DNA of 64,000 nt from CAZCGA01 sp964498075 (GTDB taxonomy: Bacteria; Desulfobacterota; Binatia; HRBIN30): positions 1-64,000 of the forward strand of contig CAZCGA010000023.1 of the NCBI GenBank assembly GCA_964498075.1, written 5' to 3'. Shown piece by piece: positions 1 to 8,431 of the stretch. Numbering within the stretch: position 1 is the first letter of the stretch; each line of letters opens with the position of its first letter. The position numbers and the translations under genes are program-made. The notes beneath the pieces are model-generated. The model did not search any database and was not told the DNA's origin. It was given only the letters and a program-made list of their open reading frames with translations.

Positions 1-40
1 CAGTCTCAATGCTCTATTCAGGAGACGCTAATCTTAAGTT

Positions 41-160
41 AGCGCTTATGGGGCGATGCCCCTGGCTGAGGTATCGCCGCCCTTTCAGGGCTGAAGTCAT
101 CCAGAGATCCTGAGCCCTGAAGGGGCGCAAGAAATCAGCCTAGGGCAACGCCCTGGGCTT
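41..160. repeat. interspersed palindromic element (non-coding)
   Basis: The segment contains stacked inverted repeats. GGGGC-GAT-GCCCC lies at about 50-62. A 15-base arm at 76-90 is inverted with one mismatch at 113-127. A GGGC-AAC-GCCC palindrome lies near 143-153. No gene fits here. From memory, blocks of this style recur between genes in several environmental phyla, but no second copy was found in this window, so repeat status is inferred from its structure. Confidence 0.5.
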
Positions 161-272
161 CCCGGCACGCACACGTGTCGGAGTCCCTAACGCTTGATCC
201 AAGGCACCGCCCCCTCGCCCCGAAGCACCCGCCGCGGTTGACCCAGCAGCGCCCGCCGTGCAATCAGCGCAC

Positions 273-1475
273 ATGGACGAACACGTGCGCGACTTGATCA
301 GGCAGCGCGCCGGCGCGCTCGCCGATTTTCTGGTCACCACGCGGCGCGACATCCACGCGCACCCCGAGCTCGGCAATCAGGAGCAGCACACGCCGGCGCT
401 GATCGTCGGCGCTCTGAAGGAATTGCAGCTGGAGCTTACCGAAGGCGTCGGCGGTACCGGTGTGGTCGCCACACTACGCGGCGCGCATTCCGGTCCAACG
501 ATCGCCCTGCGCGCCGACATGGATGCGCTGCCGTTGAACGAAGAGGCCGATCGCCCGTACCGCTCCTGCGTGCCCGGCGTCATGCACGCCTGCGGGCATG
601 ACGGGCACGTGGCAATGGCCCTGGGCGCCGCCCGCGTGTTGCACGGCCTGCGTGCGCGGCTGCACGGCAACGTCAAGTTCCTCTTCCAACCGGCGGAGGA
701 AACCTACGGCGGCGCGAGCGAGATGATCGCCGATGGGTGCTTGAGCAACGCCCCGAAGGTCGACGCGGTCTTCGGACTCCACCTCGAGCCGCTCGGCGCG
801 GTCGGCGAGCTGCGCCTACGCGACGGGCCGATCATGGCCAGCTCGGACGCCATCCGCATCGTGGTGAACGGCAAGGGCGGGCATGCCAGTGAGCCGCACG
901 ACTGCATCGACCCGGTGCCGATCGCGGCGCACATCATCACCAACCTGCAAACCATGGTGGCGCGACAGTTCGACGTGAAGAACCCGGTGGTGATCACCAT
1001 AACCTACTTGCAGGCCGGCTCCGCCTTCAACGTCATTCCCGGCACGGCGGTGTTGGCAGGGACGGTGCGGACGGTCGATCCCAGCGTCCGCGCGACGATG
1101 CCGCAGCGTCTCTCGACGTTGATCGATCACACCGCCGCAGCCTTCGGTGCGACCGCGGAGCTAGCGTACGTCCACGGCTCCGGGGTTGTGGTCAACCACG
1201 GTGACTTCACCGACTTCGTCCGGCACGTCATCCGCGCGAGCCGCGGCGACGGCGCCGTCCTCGACATGCCGCACCCGATCATGGGTGCCGAAGACTTCGG
1301 CTTGTACATGCAGCACGTGCCCGGAACGTTCGCCTTCCTCGGCGCCCGCCCGTCACACCAAGAGGCACACCCCTGCCATCACCCGCAGTTCGACTTCGAC
1401 GAACGCGCCCTGCCGATCGGCGTGGAGATCCTCTCGACGGTGGCGCTGGAGTATCTGGGCGGCGACAACGAGTAG
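273..1475 (+). CDS. M20-family metallopeptidase / amidohydrolase (hippurate or IAA-amino acid hydrolase type)
   Basis: This 400-residue protein is a typical-length M20D zinc amidase of the type that hydrolyses N-acyl amino acids in the cytosol. Visible motifs are HPELGNQE near the N-terminus, CGHDGH (metal ligands), PAEE with the catalytic and metal-binding Glu, a dimerisation domain with GGHASEPHD, and MGAEDF near the C-terminus carrying the last ligand region. An in-frame GTG at 258 would add five residues. ATG at 273 is preferred, although neither start has a clear ribosome binding site. The substrate cannot be read from the sequence. The neighbouring toxin-antitoxin pair begins 110 bases downstream and is probably a separate unit. 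Confidence 0.9.
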   Translation: MDEHVRDLIRQRAGALADFLVTTRRDIHAHPELGNQEQHTPALIVGALKELQLELTEGVGGTGVVATLRGAHSGPTIALRADMDALPLNEEADRPYRSCVPGVMHACGHDGHVAMALGAARVLHGLRARLHGNVKFLFQPAEETYGGASEMIADGCLSNAPKVDAVFGLHLEPLGAVGELRLRDGPIMASSDAIRIVVNGKGGHASEPHDCIDPVPIAAHIITNLQTMVARQFDVKNPVVITITYLQAGSAFNVIPGTAVLAGTVRTVDPSVRATMPQRLSTLIDHTAAAFGATAELAYVHGSGVVVNHGDFTDFVRHVIRASRGDGAVLDMPHPIMGAEDFGLYMQHVPGTFAFLGARPSHQEAHPCHHPQFDFDERALPIGVEILSTVALEYLGGDNE

Positions 1476-1584
1476 GATACGCATTCGGGATGGTCGCGAC
1501 CGCAGCGCAGCCGCCGAGCACTTGCCGTACGCGGTCCTCGGCTGTATGACGCCGTTAGAGTGTTGTCATACTTGGAGGTGTCGC

Positions 1585-1785
1585 ATGGGTGCCAGCCGCG
1601 CCATCACGGTCCGCATTTCGGAAGCCCGCCTGCGCAAACTCATGCGGGCCCGCAGGGTCGCCACGCAGTCAGAGCTGATAAACACGTTGCTGGCTGAGGA
1701 AGAAGAGCGGCTGCACTCGCACGCCGTGCTGCGGGATACCGCCCGGACGGTTCGCACGGCGGATCTCGATGATCGCCTTCTTTGA
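1585..1785 (+). CDS. ribbon-helix-helix (CopG/VapB-like) antitoxin
   Basis: This 66-residue protein has a basic strand (RAITVRIS) and then two helices containing TQSELINTLLAEEEER, the layout of ribbon-helix-helix DNA-binding antitoxins. Its C-terminal tail would wrap the toxin. The ATG at 1585 is preceded by a strong GGAGGT at 1574-1579, which decides the start; a longer open frame upstream is only read-through of the preceding gene. The stop overlaps the next gene by 17 bases, the usual arrangement for type II toxin-antitoxin operons. Such antitoxins usually autorepress their promoter, but no operator could be identified. Confidence 0.8.
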   Translation: MGASRAITVRISEARLRKLMRARRVATQSELINTLLAEEEERLHSHAVLRDTARTVRTADLDDRLL

Positions 1786-2176
1786 TACCAATGTGCATAT
1801 CGACGTGCTGCGAGGAACGCGCGCGCTCGCCGAGGTTCTGGCGGCTGTCGGTAACCCGCCGGTGCGCCTATCTCCGGTGGTGGCGAGCGAGTTGCTGCGC
1901 GGCATTTCGGGCCGCGGTTCCCGGAGCGTGATGCGCCTGGTGCGCGGCTTGGTCAGCCTTGAACCGCCCTCCTGGCGGTCGTGCTGGCTTGAGACCGGGC
2001 GCCTGCTCCCGCGCATTTTCTCGGACCACGAGGCCCTCGGGTTGGCGCGCCTGCAGAACGATCTGCTGCTCGCGCTCACCGCCCGTCATACGGGAACGCT
2101 CTTCGTCACCGGCGACGCGCATTTCGCGGCGCTCCGCCGTTACGTCCCGTTCGCGCTGAAGGTGCTGTCGCACTGA
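1769..2176 (+). CDS. PIN-domain ribonuclease toxin (VapC-like)
   Basis: This 135-residue PIN-domain protein has the acidic residues expected of a Mg2+-dependent RNase: FFDTN at the N-terminus, SELLRG in the middle, and a C-terminal segment with NDLLLAL and VTGDAHF. VapC toxins typically cleave tRNA or rRNA and are held inactive by the partner antitoxin. The start lies inside the antitoxin's last codons, so the two are probably translationally coupled. The next gene starts two bases after this stop, so the phosphotransferase may be co-transcribed without being functionally related. Confidence 0.85.
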   Translation: MIAFFDTNVHIDVLRGTRALAEVLAAVGNPPVRLSPVVASELLRGISGRGSRSVMRLVRGLVSLEPPSWRSCWLETGRLLPRIFSDHEALGLARLQNDLLLALTARHTGTLFVTGDAHFAALRRYVPFALKVLSH

Positions 2177-2178
2177 GG

Positions 2179-3063
2179 GTGCGCATGAGCGCGGAAGCGA
2201 TGGCGAGAGCGGCTCGCTTGCAGTGCTGGTCAGGGCGCGTGGATCCGGAGCCGGTGTCGGGCGGCGGCACCAACGCCAACTTCGTGGTGCGCGACCGCGG
2301 CGAGCGCTTCTTCGTGCGCATCGGTGACGACATCCCGATGCACGGGGTGTGGCGCTGGAACGAGCTGGCCGCCAGCCGCGCCGCACACGCCGCCGGCATC
2401 TCGCCGCGGGTGGTGCACGCCGAGCCCGGCGCCATGGTGCTGTCCTTCATCGACGGCACGACGCTGTGCGCCGACGACCTGCGCCGGCCGGCTACCCTGG
2501 CGCGCATCGTGCCGCTGGTGCAGCGCTGTCATCGCGAGCTACCCAAGTACCACCACGGCCCCACTCTGCTGTTCTGGGTGTTCGCCGTCGTGCGGCGCTA
2601 CGTCGCGACGCTACGTGCCGGCTGCAGTCGCCACGCGCCGGCGCTGAGCCGCTTGGAGGCAATCGCCACCGAGCTCGAACGCGCGGTCGGCCCGGTGCAC
2701 ATCGCCTTCGGCCACAACGACCTGCTCGCCGCCAATTTCCTCGACGACGGCACGCGTCTGTGGCTGGTCGACTGGGACTACGCCGGCTTCAACAGCCCGC
2801 TGTTCGACCTCGGCGGTCTCGCCTCCAACAGCAAGCTGCCGCCGGACTTGGAGCGCTGGCTGCTGGAGTCCTACTTCGAAGAGCCGGTGTTGCCCGAGCT
2901 GTGGCGACAGTACGCCGCGATGAAGTGTGCCTCGTTGCTGCGCGAAACCCTGTGGAGCATGGTGTCCGAAATGCACTCCGCGCTCGAGTTCGACTACGCC
3001 GCGTACACCGACGAGAACCTGCGACGCTTCGAGCGCGCCTACGCAGCGCTGCCGCTTGAATAA
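2179..3063 (+). CDS. aminoglycoside/choline-kinase-like phosphotransferase
   Basis: This 294-residue member of the APH/choline kinase fold transfers the ATP gamma-phosphate to a small hydroxyl substrate. The catalytic loop HNDLLAANFL and the Mg2+-binding DWDYAG are both intact. The N-lobe has SGGGTNANFVV as nucleotide-binding loop and FFVRIGD with the region of the ATP lysine replaced by Arg (FFVRIG), as seen in some choline-kinase relatives. The start is GTG at 2179 or ATG at 2185. A choline- or ethanolamine-type substrate is plausible given the N-methylglycine-type oxidase downstream, but this is inference. Confidence 0.8.
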   Translation: MRMSAEAMARAARLQCWSGRVDPEPVSGGGTNANFVVRDRGERFFVRIGDDIPMHGVWRWNELAASRAAHAAGISPRVVHAEPGAMVLSFIDGTTLCADDLRRPATLARIVPLVQRCHRELPKYHHGPTLLFWVFAVVRRYVATLRAGCSRHAPALSRLEAIATELERAVGPVHIAFGHNDLLAANFLDDGTRLWLVDWDYAGFNSPLFDLGGLASNSKLPPDLERWLLESYFEEPVLPELWRQYAAMKCASLLRETLWSMVSEMHSALEFDYAAYTDENLRRFERAYAALPLE

Positions 3064-3108
3064 TACGGATCGTTCATGAACCGCTGTGAGCAACGTACCC
3101 AGCGCCGC

Positions 3109-3252
3109 GCCGGGGAATGGAATTCCCCAGCTACGCGGGAAGGAAGTCCTCTGAAGAGGACTGCCATCGCACGGGCACGTAGGATCTCAGGTTGTGGAGT
3201 CGTCTTCAGACGACTTTTTGAGAACCTCAGCTCGGGAATTCCATTCCCGAGC
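3109..3252. repeat. REPIN-like palindrome doublet
   Basis: There are four hairpins in mirrored order. GCCGGGGAAT-GG-AATTCCCC-AGC lies at 3109-3131, AGTCCT-CTGAAG-AGGACT at 3145-3162, AGTCGTC-TTCA-GACGACT at 3198-3215, and GCTCGGGAAT-TCC-ATTCCCGAGC at 3230-3252. The outer pair and the inner pair are each related, so the whole reads as two two-hairpin units facing each other. A single unit of the same kind lies at 59521-59578. It fills the 266-base gap before the FAD/GcvT gene, where no protein gene is apparent. Confidence 0.7.
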
Positions 3253-3329
3253 GGCGCGATCCGCCACCGCCCAAGAGGGCGAGCACGTACGCTCGCGAAT
3301 ATTCCGGGCGCGAGTCGGAAGCCGCAACC

Positions 3330-5828
3330 ATGACGCCTCTTCCCACGCACGCGCGGGTCGTCATCATCGGCGGCGGCATCATCGGCTGTAGCACGGCCTA
3401 CCATCTCACCAAGCTCGGCTGGAAGGATGNNNNNNNNNNCATCACCACGTTGCCGAAAGCGATCATCCTCTTTGTGGTGCTGCTCGAACGCGGGAAGCTG
3501 ACGAGCGGGTCGACCTTTCACGCTGCCGGTCTGGTCGGACAGCTGCGCACCAGCGCCAACGTCACGCAGCTGCTCAAGTACAGCGTCGAGCTGTACGCGG
3601 CGCTCGAAGCGGAGACCGGACAGGCGACCGGCTGGAAAATGAACGGCGGGCTGCGTCTGGCGTGCAACCCGGCGCGCATGATCGAGCTGAAGCGGCAGGC
3701 GACCACGGCCCACAGCTTCGGCCTGGAGATGCACCTGCTCAACCCCAGCGAGGCGCGCGCCTTGTGGCCCTTGATGAGAGTTGACGACCTCGTCGGTGCG
3801 GCGTTCCTGCCGACCGATGGTCAGGCGAATCCGTCCGACCTCACCCAAGCCTTCTCCAAGGGAGCGCGTGCCGGGGGCGCGCGCATCATCGAAGACTGTC
3901 CGGTGAGCGCGGTGCGCGCCGCCGATGGGCGGGCGTGCGGTGTCAGCACGCCGCACGGCGACGTCGAGTGCGAGGTGGTGGTGAACTGTGGCGGGCAATG
4001 GGCGCGCGCGATCGGCGAGCTCGCCGGGGTGCTGGTGCCGGTGACCTCGGTGCAGCACCAGTACTTGATCACCGAGCCCATCGCCGGTGTGCCGCGGACG
4101 CTGCCGACGCTGCGCGACCCGGATCGGCGCACCTACTTCAAGGAAGAGGTCGGCGGCCTGTTGATGGGCGGCTACGAGTCCAATCCCATTCCGTGGGCCC
4201 TCGACGGCATTCCGGAAGGTTTCCACTTCAGCCTGCTGCAACCGAACTGGGACCATTTCGAGCCGCTGATGGCCGCGGCCCTGGCGCGGGTACCGGCATT
4301 GGAAACCGCCGGCGTGAGCACGCTCCTCAACGGCCCCGAGGCGTTCACCCCGGACGGCAACTTCATTCTCGGTGAGGCTCCGGAGGTGCGCAGCTTCTTC
4401 GTCGGCGCCGGTTTCAACGCCTTCGGCATCGCCAGCGCCGGCGGCGCCGGGCGTGCGCTCGCCGAGTGGATCGTCGCCAGCGAGCCGCCGATGGATCTGT
4501 GGCCGGTGGACATTCGCCGCTTCGGCGCGCTGCACCGCGACCAGGAATGGGTTCGCACCCGCACCCTCGAGCTGTACGGCAAGCACTACACCGTCGCGTG
4601 GCCGCACGAAGAGCACGACAGCGGCCGGCCGCTGCGCATCTCGCCGCTGTACCAGAGGCTGAAGGAGCGCGGCGCGTGCTTCGGCTCGAAGCTCGGGTGG
4701 GAACGGCCCAACTGGTTTGCGCCGGCCGGCGTGGAAGCGCGCGACGACTTCTCCTTCGGGCGCGCCAATTGGTTCGAGCATGTGGGCAACGAGCATCGCG
4801 CCACCCGCGAACGCGTGGCGCTCTTCGACTCGTCATCCTTCGCCAAGTTCCTGCTGGTGGGTGAAGACGCCGAGGCGGCGTTGAGTTGGATCTGTGCCAA
4901 TGACGTGACCAAGCCGATCGGCCGGGTCATCTATACGCAGATGCTCAACCGGCGCGGCGGCATCGAGTGCGATCTGACCGTGTCGCGGCTGGCACCCGAT
5001 CGCTACTACATCGTCACCGGCACGGCGTTCGGCACACACGACGCAGCCTGGATCCGCCGCAGCATTCCGGCGAAGCTCGACGCGCACCTGATCGACGTCA
5101 CCTCGGGATACGCCACGTTGGCGCTGATGGGCCCGCGCGCGCGCACCGTCTTGCAAGCCGTGACGCGCGCCGACGTGTCGAACGAGGCCTTCCCGTTCGC
5201 CACCTGCCGCGAGCTCGGCATTGCCGGCGCGCCGGTGTGGGCTCTGCGCGTTACCTACGTCGGCGAGTTGGGCTGGGAGCTGCACGTCCCTACCGAGTAC
5301 GCGGCTGCGCTCTACGACGCGTTGATGATCGCCGGCGAGCCCTGCGGGATCGTGAATGCCGGCTATCGTGCGATCGAGTCGCTGCGCCTCGAAAAGGGCT
5401 ACCGCGCGTGGGGCGCGGACATCGGGCCAGATCACACCCCACTCGAGGCCGGCCTGGGCTGGGCGGTGAAGCTCAGGCGCGACATCCCGTTTCTCGGTCG
5501 CGACGCGCTGCTGGCGCAACAGGCGGAGGGGCTGAAGAAGCGCCTGGCGTGTTTCACCGTCGACGACCCCGACATCGTGCTGCTGGGGCGCGAGACCATC
5601 TACCGCGATCGACAAGCGGTCGGCTGGCTCACCAGTGGCGGGTTCGGCTACACCGTGGACAAGAGCATCGGCTACGGGTACGTCCGCAACCCGGACGGAA
5701 TCGACGCCGCTTACCTCGCCGCCGGCACGTACGAGCTGGAAGTCGTCGCCGAGCGACTGCCCTGCCGGCTGCATCTGGCCGCGCTCTACGATCCGCAGGG
5801 AGAGCGCGTCCGATCGGCTCTCGCGTAG
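3330..5828 (+). CDS. FAD-dependent dimethylglycine/sarcosine dehydrogenase-like protein with GcvT domain
   Basis: This is a two-part enzyme of about 817 residues once foreign bases are discounted. An N-terminal DAO-type flavoprotein has the dinucleotide motif VIIGGGIIGCSTAYHL and STFHAAGLVGQLR, whose His matches the covalent-FAD His of dimethylglycine dehydrogenase. A C-terminal aminomethyltransferase (GcvT and GcvT_C) has LRLEKGYRAWGAD. The family oxidatively removes N-methyl groups from glycine derivatives and passes the carbon to tetrahydrofolate. The gene spans a scaffold gap: codons 34-48 (3429-3473) hold ten Ns and 34 bases with no counterpart in the family, although the frame survives by chance. 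The neighbouring phosphotransferase suggests methylamine or choline-derived substrates. Confidence 0.88.
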   Translation: MTPLPTHARVVIIGGGIIGCSTAYHLTKLGWKDXXXXITTLPKAIILFVVLLERGKLTSGSTFHAAGLVGQLRTSANVTQLLKYSVELYAALEAETGQATGWKMNGGLRLACNPARMIELKRQATTAHSFGLEMHLLNPSEARALWPLMRVDDLVGAAFLPTDGQANPSDLTQAFSKGARAGGARIIEDCPVSAVRAADGRACGVSTPHGDVECEVVVNCGGQWARAIGELAGVLVPVTSVQHQYLITEPIAGVPRTLPTLRDPDRRTYFKEEVGGLLMGGYESNPIPWALDGIPEGFHFSLLQPNWDHFEPLMAAALARVPALETAGVSTLLNGPEAFTPDGNFILGEAPEVRSFFVGAGFNAFGIASAGGAGRALAEWIVASEPPMDLWPVDIRRFGALHRDQEWVRTRTLELYGKHYTVAWPHEEHDSGRPLRISPLYQRLKERGACFGSKLGWERPNWFAPAGVEARDDFSFGRANWFEHVGNEHRATRERVALFDSSSFAKFLLVGEDAEAALSWICANDVTKPIGRVIYTQMLNRRGGIECDLTVSRLAPDRYYIVTGTAFGTHDAAWIRRSIPAKLDAHLIDVTSGYATLALMGPRARTVLQAVTRADVSNEAFPFATCRELGIAGAPVWALRVTYVGELGWELHVPTEYAAALYDALMIAGEPCGIVNAGYRAIESLRLEKGYRAWGADIGPDHTPLEAGLGWAVKLRRDIPFLGRDALLAQQAEGLKKRLACFTVDDPDIVLLGRETIYRDRQAVGWLTSGGFGYTVDKSIGYGYVRNPDGIDAAYLAAGTYELEVVAERLPCRLHLAALYDPQGERVRSALA
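3430..3439. other. assembly gap (10 N) inside the FAD/GcvT gene
   Basis: Ten undetermined bases interrupt the coding sequence immediately after the codon for Asp in GWKD. The expected family continuation VVLLERGK resumes at 3474. The bases at 3440-3473 encode ITTLPKAIILF and look like contig-end sequence that does not belong here. Confidence 0.95.
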
Positions 5829-5837
5829 GCCCGCGCT

Positions 5838-6935
5838 TCAGTGGCTCGGTACCGCGAGCCAAGGCAGCTGCACGCCCGCGGCTTGCAGACGGGTGAAGAA
5901 GGTCAGCAGTGCCGGCGGCATGGCGGTCTCTTCCTCGCTCGTCGAGTCGGGCAGCGACTCGAAGTCGAGGATGTTCAGCTCGGCGAACTTGGCGCGTACC
6001 CGCGGCGTCAGCAGGCCGAGCCGCTTCAGGTTGGGCACGATCTTCGAGAACAGGATCTGGCGGAAGCCGACCATGAACGGCGTGCTCAGCGTCCACGGCA
6101 TCCAGATCTTCGGATCGAGCCCGAGGCGCGGCCACACCTCCTCCATGAGCAGGCGATCGCGCATCAAGATGGTGGCCTCGATGACGAACTCCTCGCGCTC
6201 CTTCAGCTCGGTCGACGACATCTCCTTGGTGTACAGGTCCTGCAACGACAGCACGCCGAAGGCGACGTGGCGCGCCTCGTCTCGCATCACGTAACCGGTG
6301 ATCTGCTGGATGAGCGGCTCATCGGCCGAGATGAAGCGCATCAGGCCGAAGGCCGCCAGCGCCAGGCCTTCGACCATGATCTGCATGCCCAGGTAAATCA
6401 TATCCCAGCGCGATTCGCCGATGATCTGGTTCAGCAAGGTGTGCAGGTGCGGATTGACGGGGTAGCTGCAGCCGAGCTTCTCCGTCAGGTAGCGGCGGTA
6501 CACCTCGACGTGCCGCGCCTCGTCGGCCACTTGGTTGGCGGCGTAGAACTTGGCTTCGATCCACGGGATGGTGTTGACGATCTGCGCCGTCGCCAGCAGG
6601 GCGCCCTGCTCGCCGTGCATGAACTGCGACAGCATCCACGCGTTCATGTGATGGTTCATGCGACCGCGCGTGGCGACGTCGAGCTTCTCGGGCTGCTTGA
6701 GGATGGCGTCGAACGCCTCGATGTTTTCGATGTGGATGCGTTCGGGATCGACGTCGATCGACCAGTCGATGTCGGTGGCGGCGTTCCACTGCTGCTGCTT
6801 GCCCTTCTCGTAGAGGCGCATCAGCTCGTCGTGGCGCGTCTTGTACTCCCAGTTGAACACCGAGGGGAACGCGGTGGCGACCTGCTCCTGCGGACCCGCC
6901 GGCGGCAGCTCGATATCCCGATACGTCGCGGTCAT
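5838..6935 (-). CDS. ferritin-like diiron oxygenase (AurF-like)
   Basis: This 365-residue all-helical protein has the iron ligands of a carboxylate-bridged diiron site: an EAKF...DEARHVEVY segment, MVEGLALAAFG, and a second MRDEARHVAFG. AurF-like and related R2-type oxygenases use this arrangement to activate O2 for N- or C-oxidation of a small substrate. The ATG at 6935 is chosen because homologous-looking sequence (MTATYRDIELPP) starts there and a G-rich ribosome binding site precedes it; the open frame extends 31 more codons upstream without support. It converges with the FAD/GcvT gene, leaving nine bases between stops. The substrate is unknown. Confidence 0.8.
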   Translation of the reverse strand: MTATYRDIELPPAGPQEQVATAFPSVFNWEYKTRHDELMRLYEKGKQQQWNAATDIDWSIDVDPERIHIENIEAFDAILKQPEKLDVATRGRMNHHMNAWMLSQFMHGEQGALLATAQIVNTIPWIEAKFYAANQVADEARHVEVYRRYLTEKLGCSYPVNPHLHTLLNQIIGESRWDMIYLGMQIMVEGLALAAFGLMRFISADEPLIQQITGYVMRDEARHVAFGVLSLQDLYTKEMSSTELKEREEFVIEATILMRDRLLMEEVWPRLGLDPKIWMPWTLSTPFMVGFRQILFSKIVPNLKRLGLLTPRVRAKFAELNILDFESLPDSTSEEETAMPPALLTFFTRLQAAGVQLPWLAVPSH

Positions 6936-7102
6936 AGATGCCCCCAAATCTTCTCCGGTCGTTGTGGGCGCCGCGCTGCGGCGCCTGTGTCGATCTTCAT
7001 ACGAACAACCGGCGGGATTCGCAAGCATGCGTGGACGCCTCCGACGCCGCGGCGCTACCCGGCTTGACGCTAACGCGGGGCATCTGACATTGCTGGCCGG
7101 CG

Positions 7103-8339
7103 ATGCTGGCCGTGATACTCACGATCGTCCTGCTGTCGGGCTACGCCGGCGCACTGTGGTGGCTGCTGCGCCGCGAAAGCGTCGTCGTGCTGCTCAGTGT
7201 GCTCGCGCTGTGTCTCTGTTCCCTGACCTTGCGCCTCGTCTATACGGGCGACTACCCCGCCGGCCTGAATGAGGACGAGGCCAAGCTGCTGCACTGCTCG
7301 TACGACGCGTTGCAGCGCGGCGCGTTGTTCCGTGAGAGCTGCATCCACGCGCCGGTGCTGACCAGCGCCTTGTTCTGGGCGCAGCTCGTCCCGATCGTGG
7401 GACCGAACCGCTGGGCGATCCGGACCTACTCGTTAGCGAGCAGCGTGCTCTCGACTGCGACCATCTTCGCCGTGGGACGGGCCATGGGCATGTCCGTCGC
7501 TCCCAGTCTGGCCACCGGCGCCTTCATTGCGGTGCTGCCGTGGTCGCTGTTCTTCGGTCGCATCTCGGTCGGCGCCTTGACCTTCAATCAGCTCCTCCTG
7601 CTGGCCGCGCTGGCGCGCTTGCTGTGGGCCGGCGGCGGCTGGCCGGAGGTGGGCATTCGATTGGGAGCGTACCGACGTGGTGAGTGCCCTGCCACCTCCC
7701 CCGCATCCGCGGTTCATCATCGATCGTAACCTCGGCTACTTCTTCCTGCCGCTCACCTTGGTCGACAAGAACTTCGAGTACCGCAACGTCGACAACTGGT
7801 TGCCGACGGACCAGGAGCCCGCCATCTATGCATTCGACTGGCACGCCGACGTGCTGCGACCGTTCTACCAGAACCTCTTCGGCGTCCGCCGGGTCCAGTC
7901 GTTCGGCCGCGCGTTCATGATCCGCCTCGAAGCCCGCGACTGGTCGTGGGTCCGCGAGTACGGCTGGGCGTACGAGGCACGATGCCAGAAGCGCACGTGG
8001 CGCGGACAAGTCCCGGTGCTCTTTCACTCGGCGTGGACCTTCGGACGAATGCAGTGCAAGGATCCCGTTACGCACACCTGGCGTGGGCGCTGGAACGGTC
8101 CGGGCGCGCATCTCCGGCTGCGTTTCTCTGGGAACACGACAGTGCACACATCGACCGACGGCCGGGTGGTCCAACAGGACGGTCGCGAACAGAGCGCAGA
8201 GTTCGATGTCCAGCCGGATGCCATCATCACGGTGACCATCACCACTCCCCGTCTGCCGGACGTGGCATTGCTGGAGGTCACTCCGGGCGCAGAGCATGTC
8301 CCGGTGCACGATCGCGTCAGCCCCGTTCCGTCGCCGTGA
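7103..8339 (+). pseudogene. glycosyltransferase-39-like membrane protein, internally collapsed
   Basis: There are two out-of-frame pieces. 7103-7650 encodes an N-terminal membrane part with several hydrophobic helices and the loop GLNEDEAKLL, recalling the Asp/Glu of the first periplasmic loop of GT39/ArnT-like transferases. From about 7653 a second frame continues to 8339 with RNLGYFFLPLTLVDKNFEYRNVDNW and a beta-rich soluble tail. Full GT39-type proteins are usually 450-600 residues with 8-13 helices; the middle helices are missing here. The simplest reading is a deletion with frame change near 7640-7655, either in the genome or by mis-assembly. Read separately, the frames are 7103-7729 (208 residues) and 7677-8339 (220 residues). 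Confidence 0.6.
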
Positions 8340-8431
8340 GCCCGGCTCTGCAGTCCGGCCCCTTCCCGGAGCAACGCGACCCTTCCTGACGTGGATGAGC
8401 TTCGGAGCGATTGCGGCACGGCGACTCGCCG

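Noticed and set aside
3039..4796. Long minus-strand open frame across the FAD/GcvT gene
   Set aside because: High-GC shadow of a well-supported gene; crosses the N gap and has no motifs.
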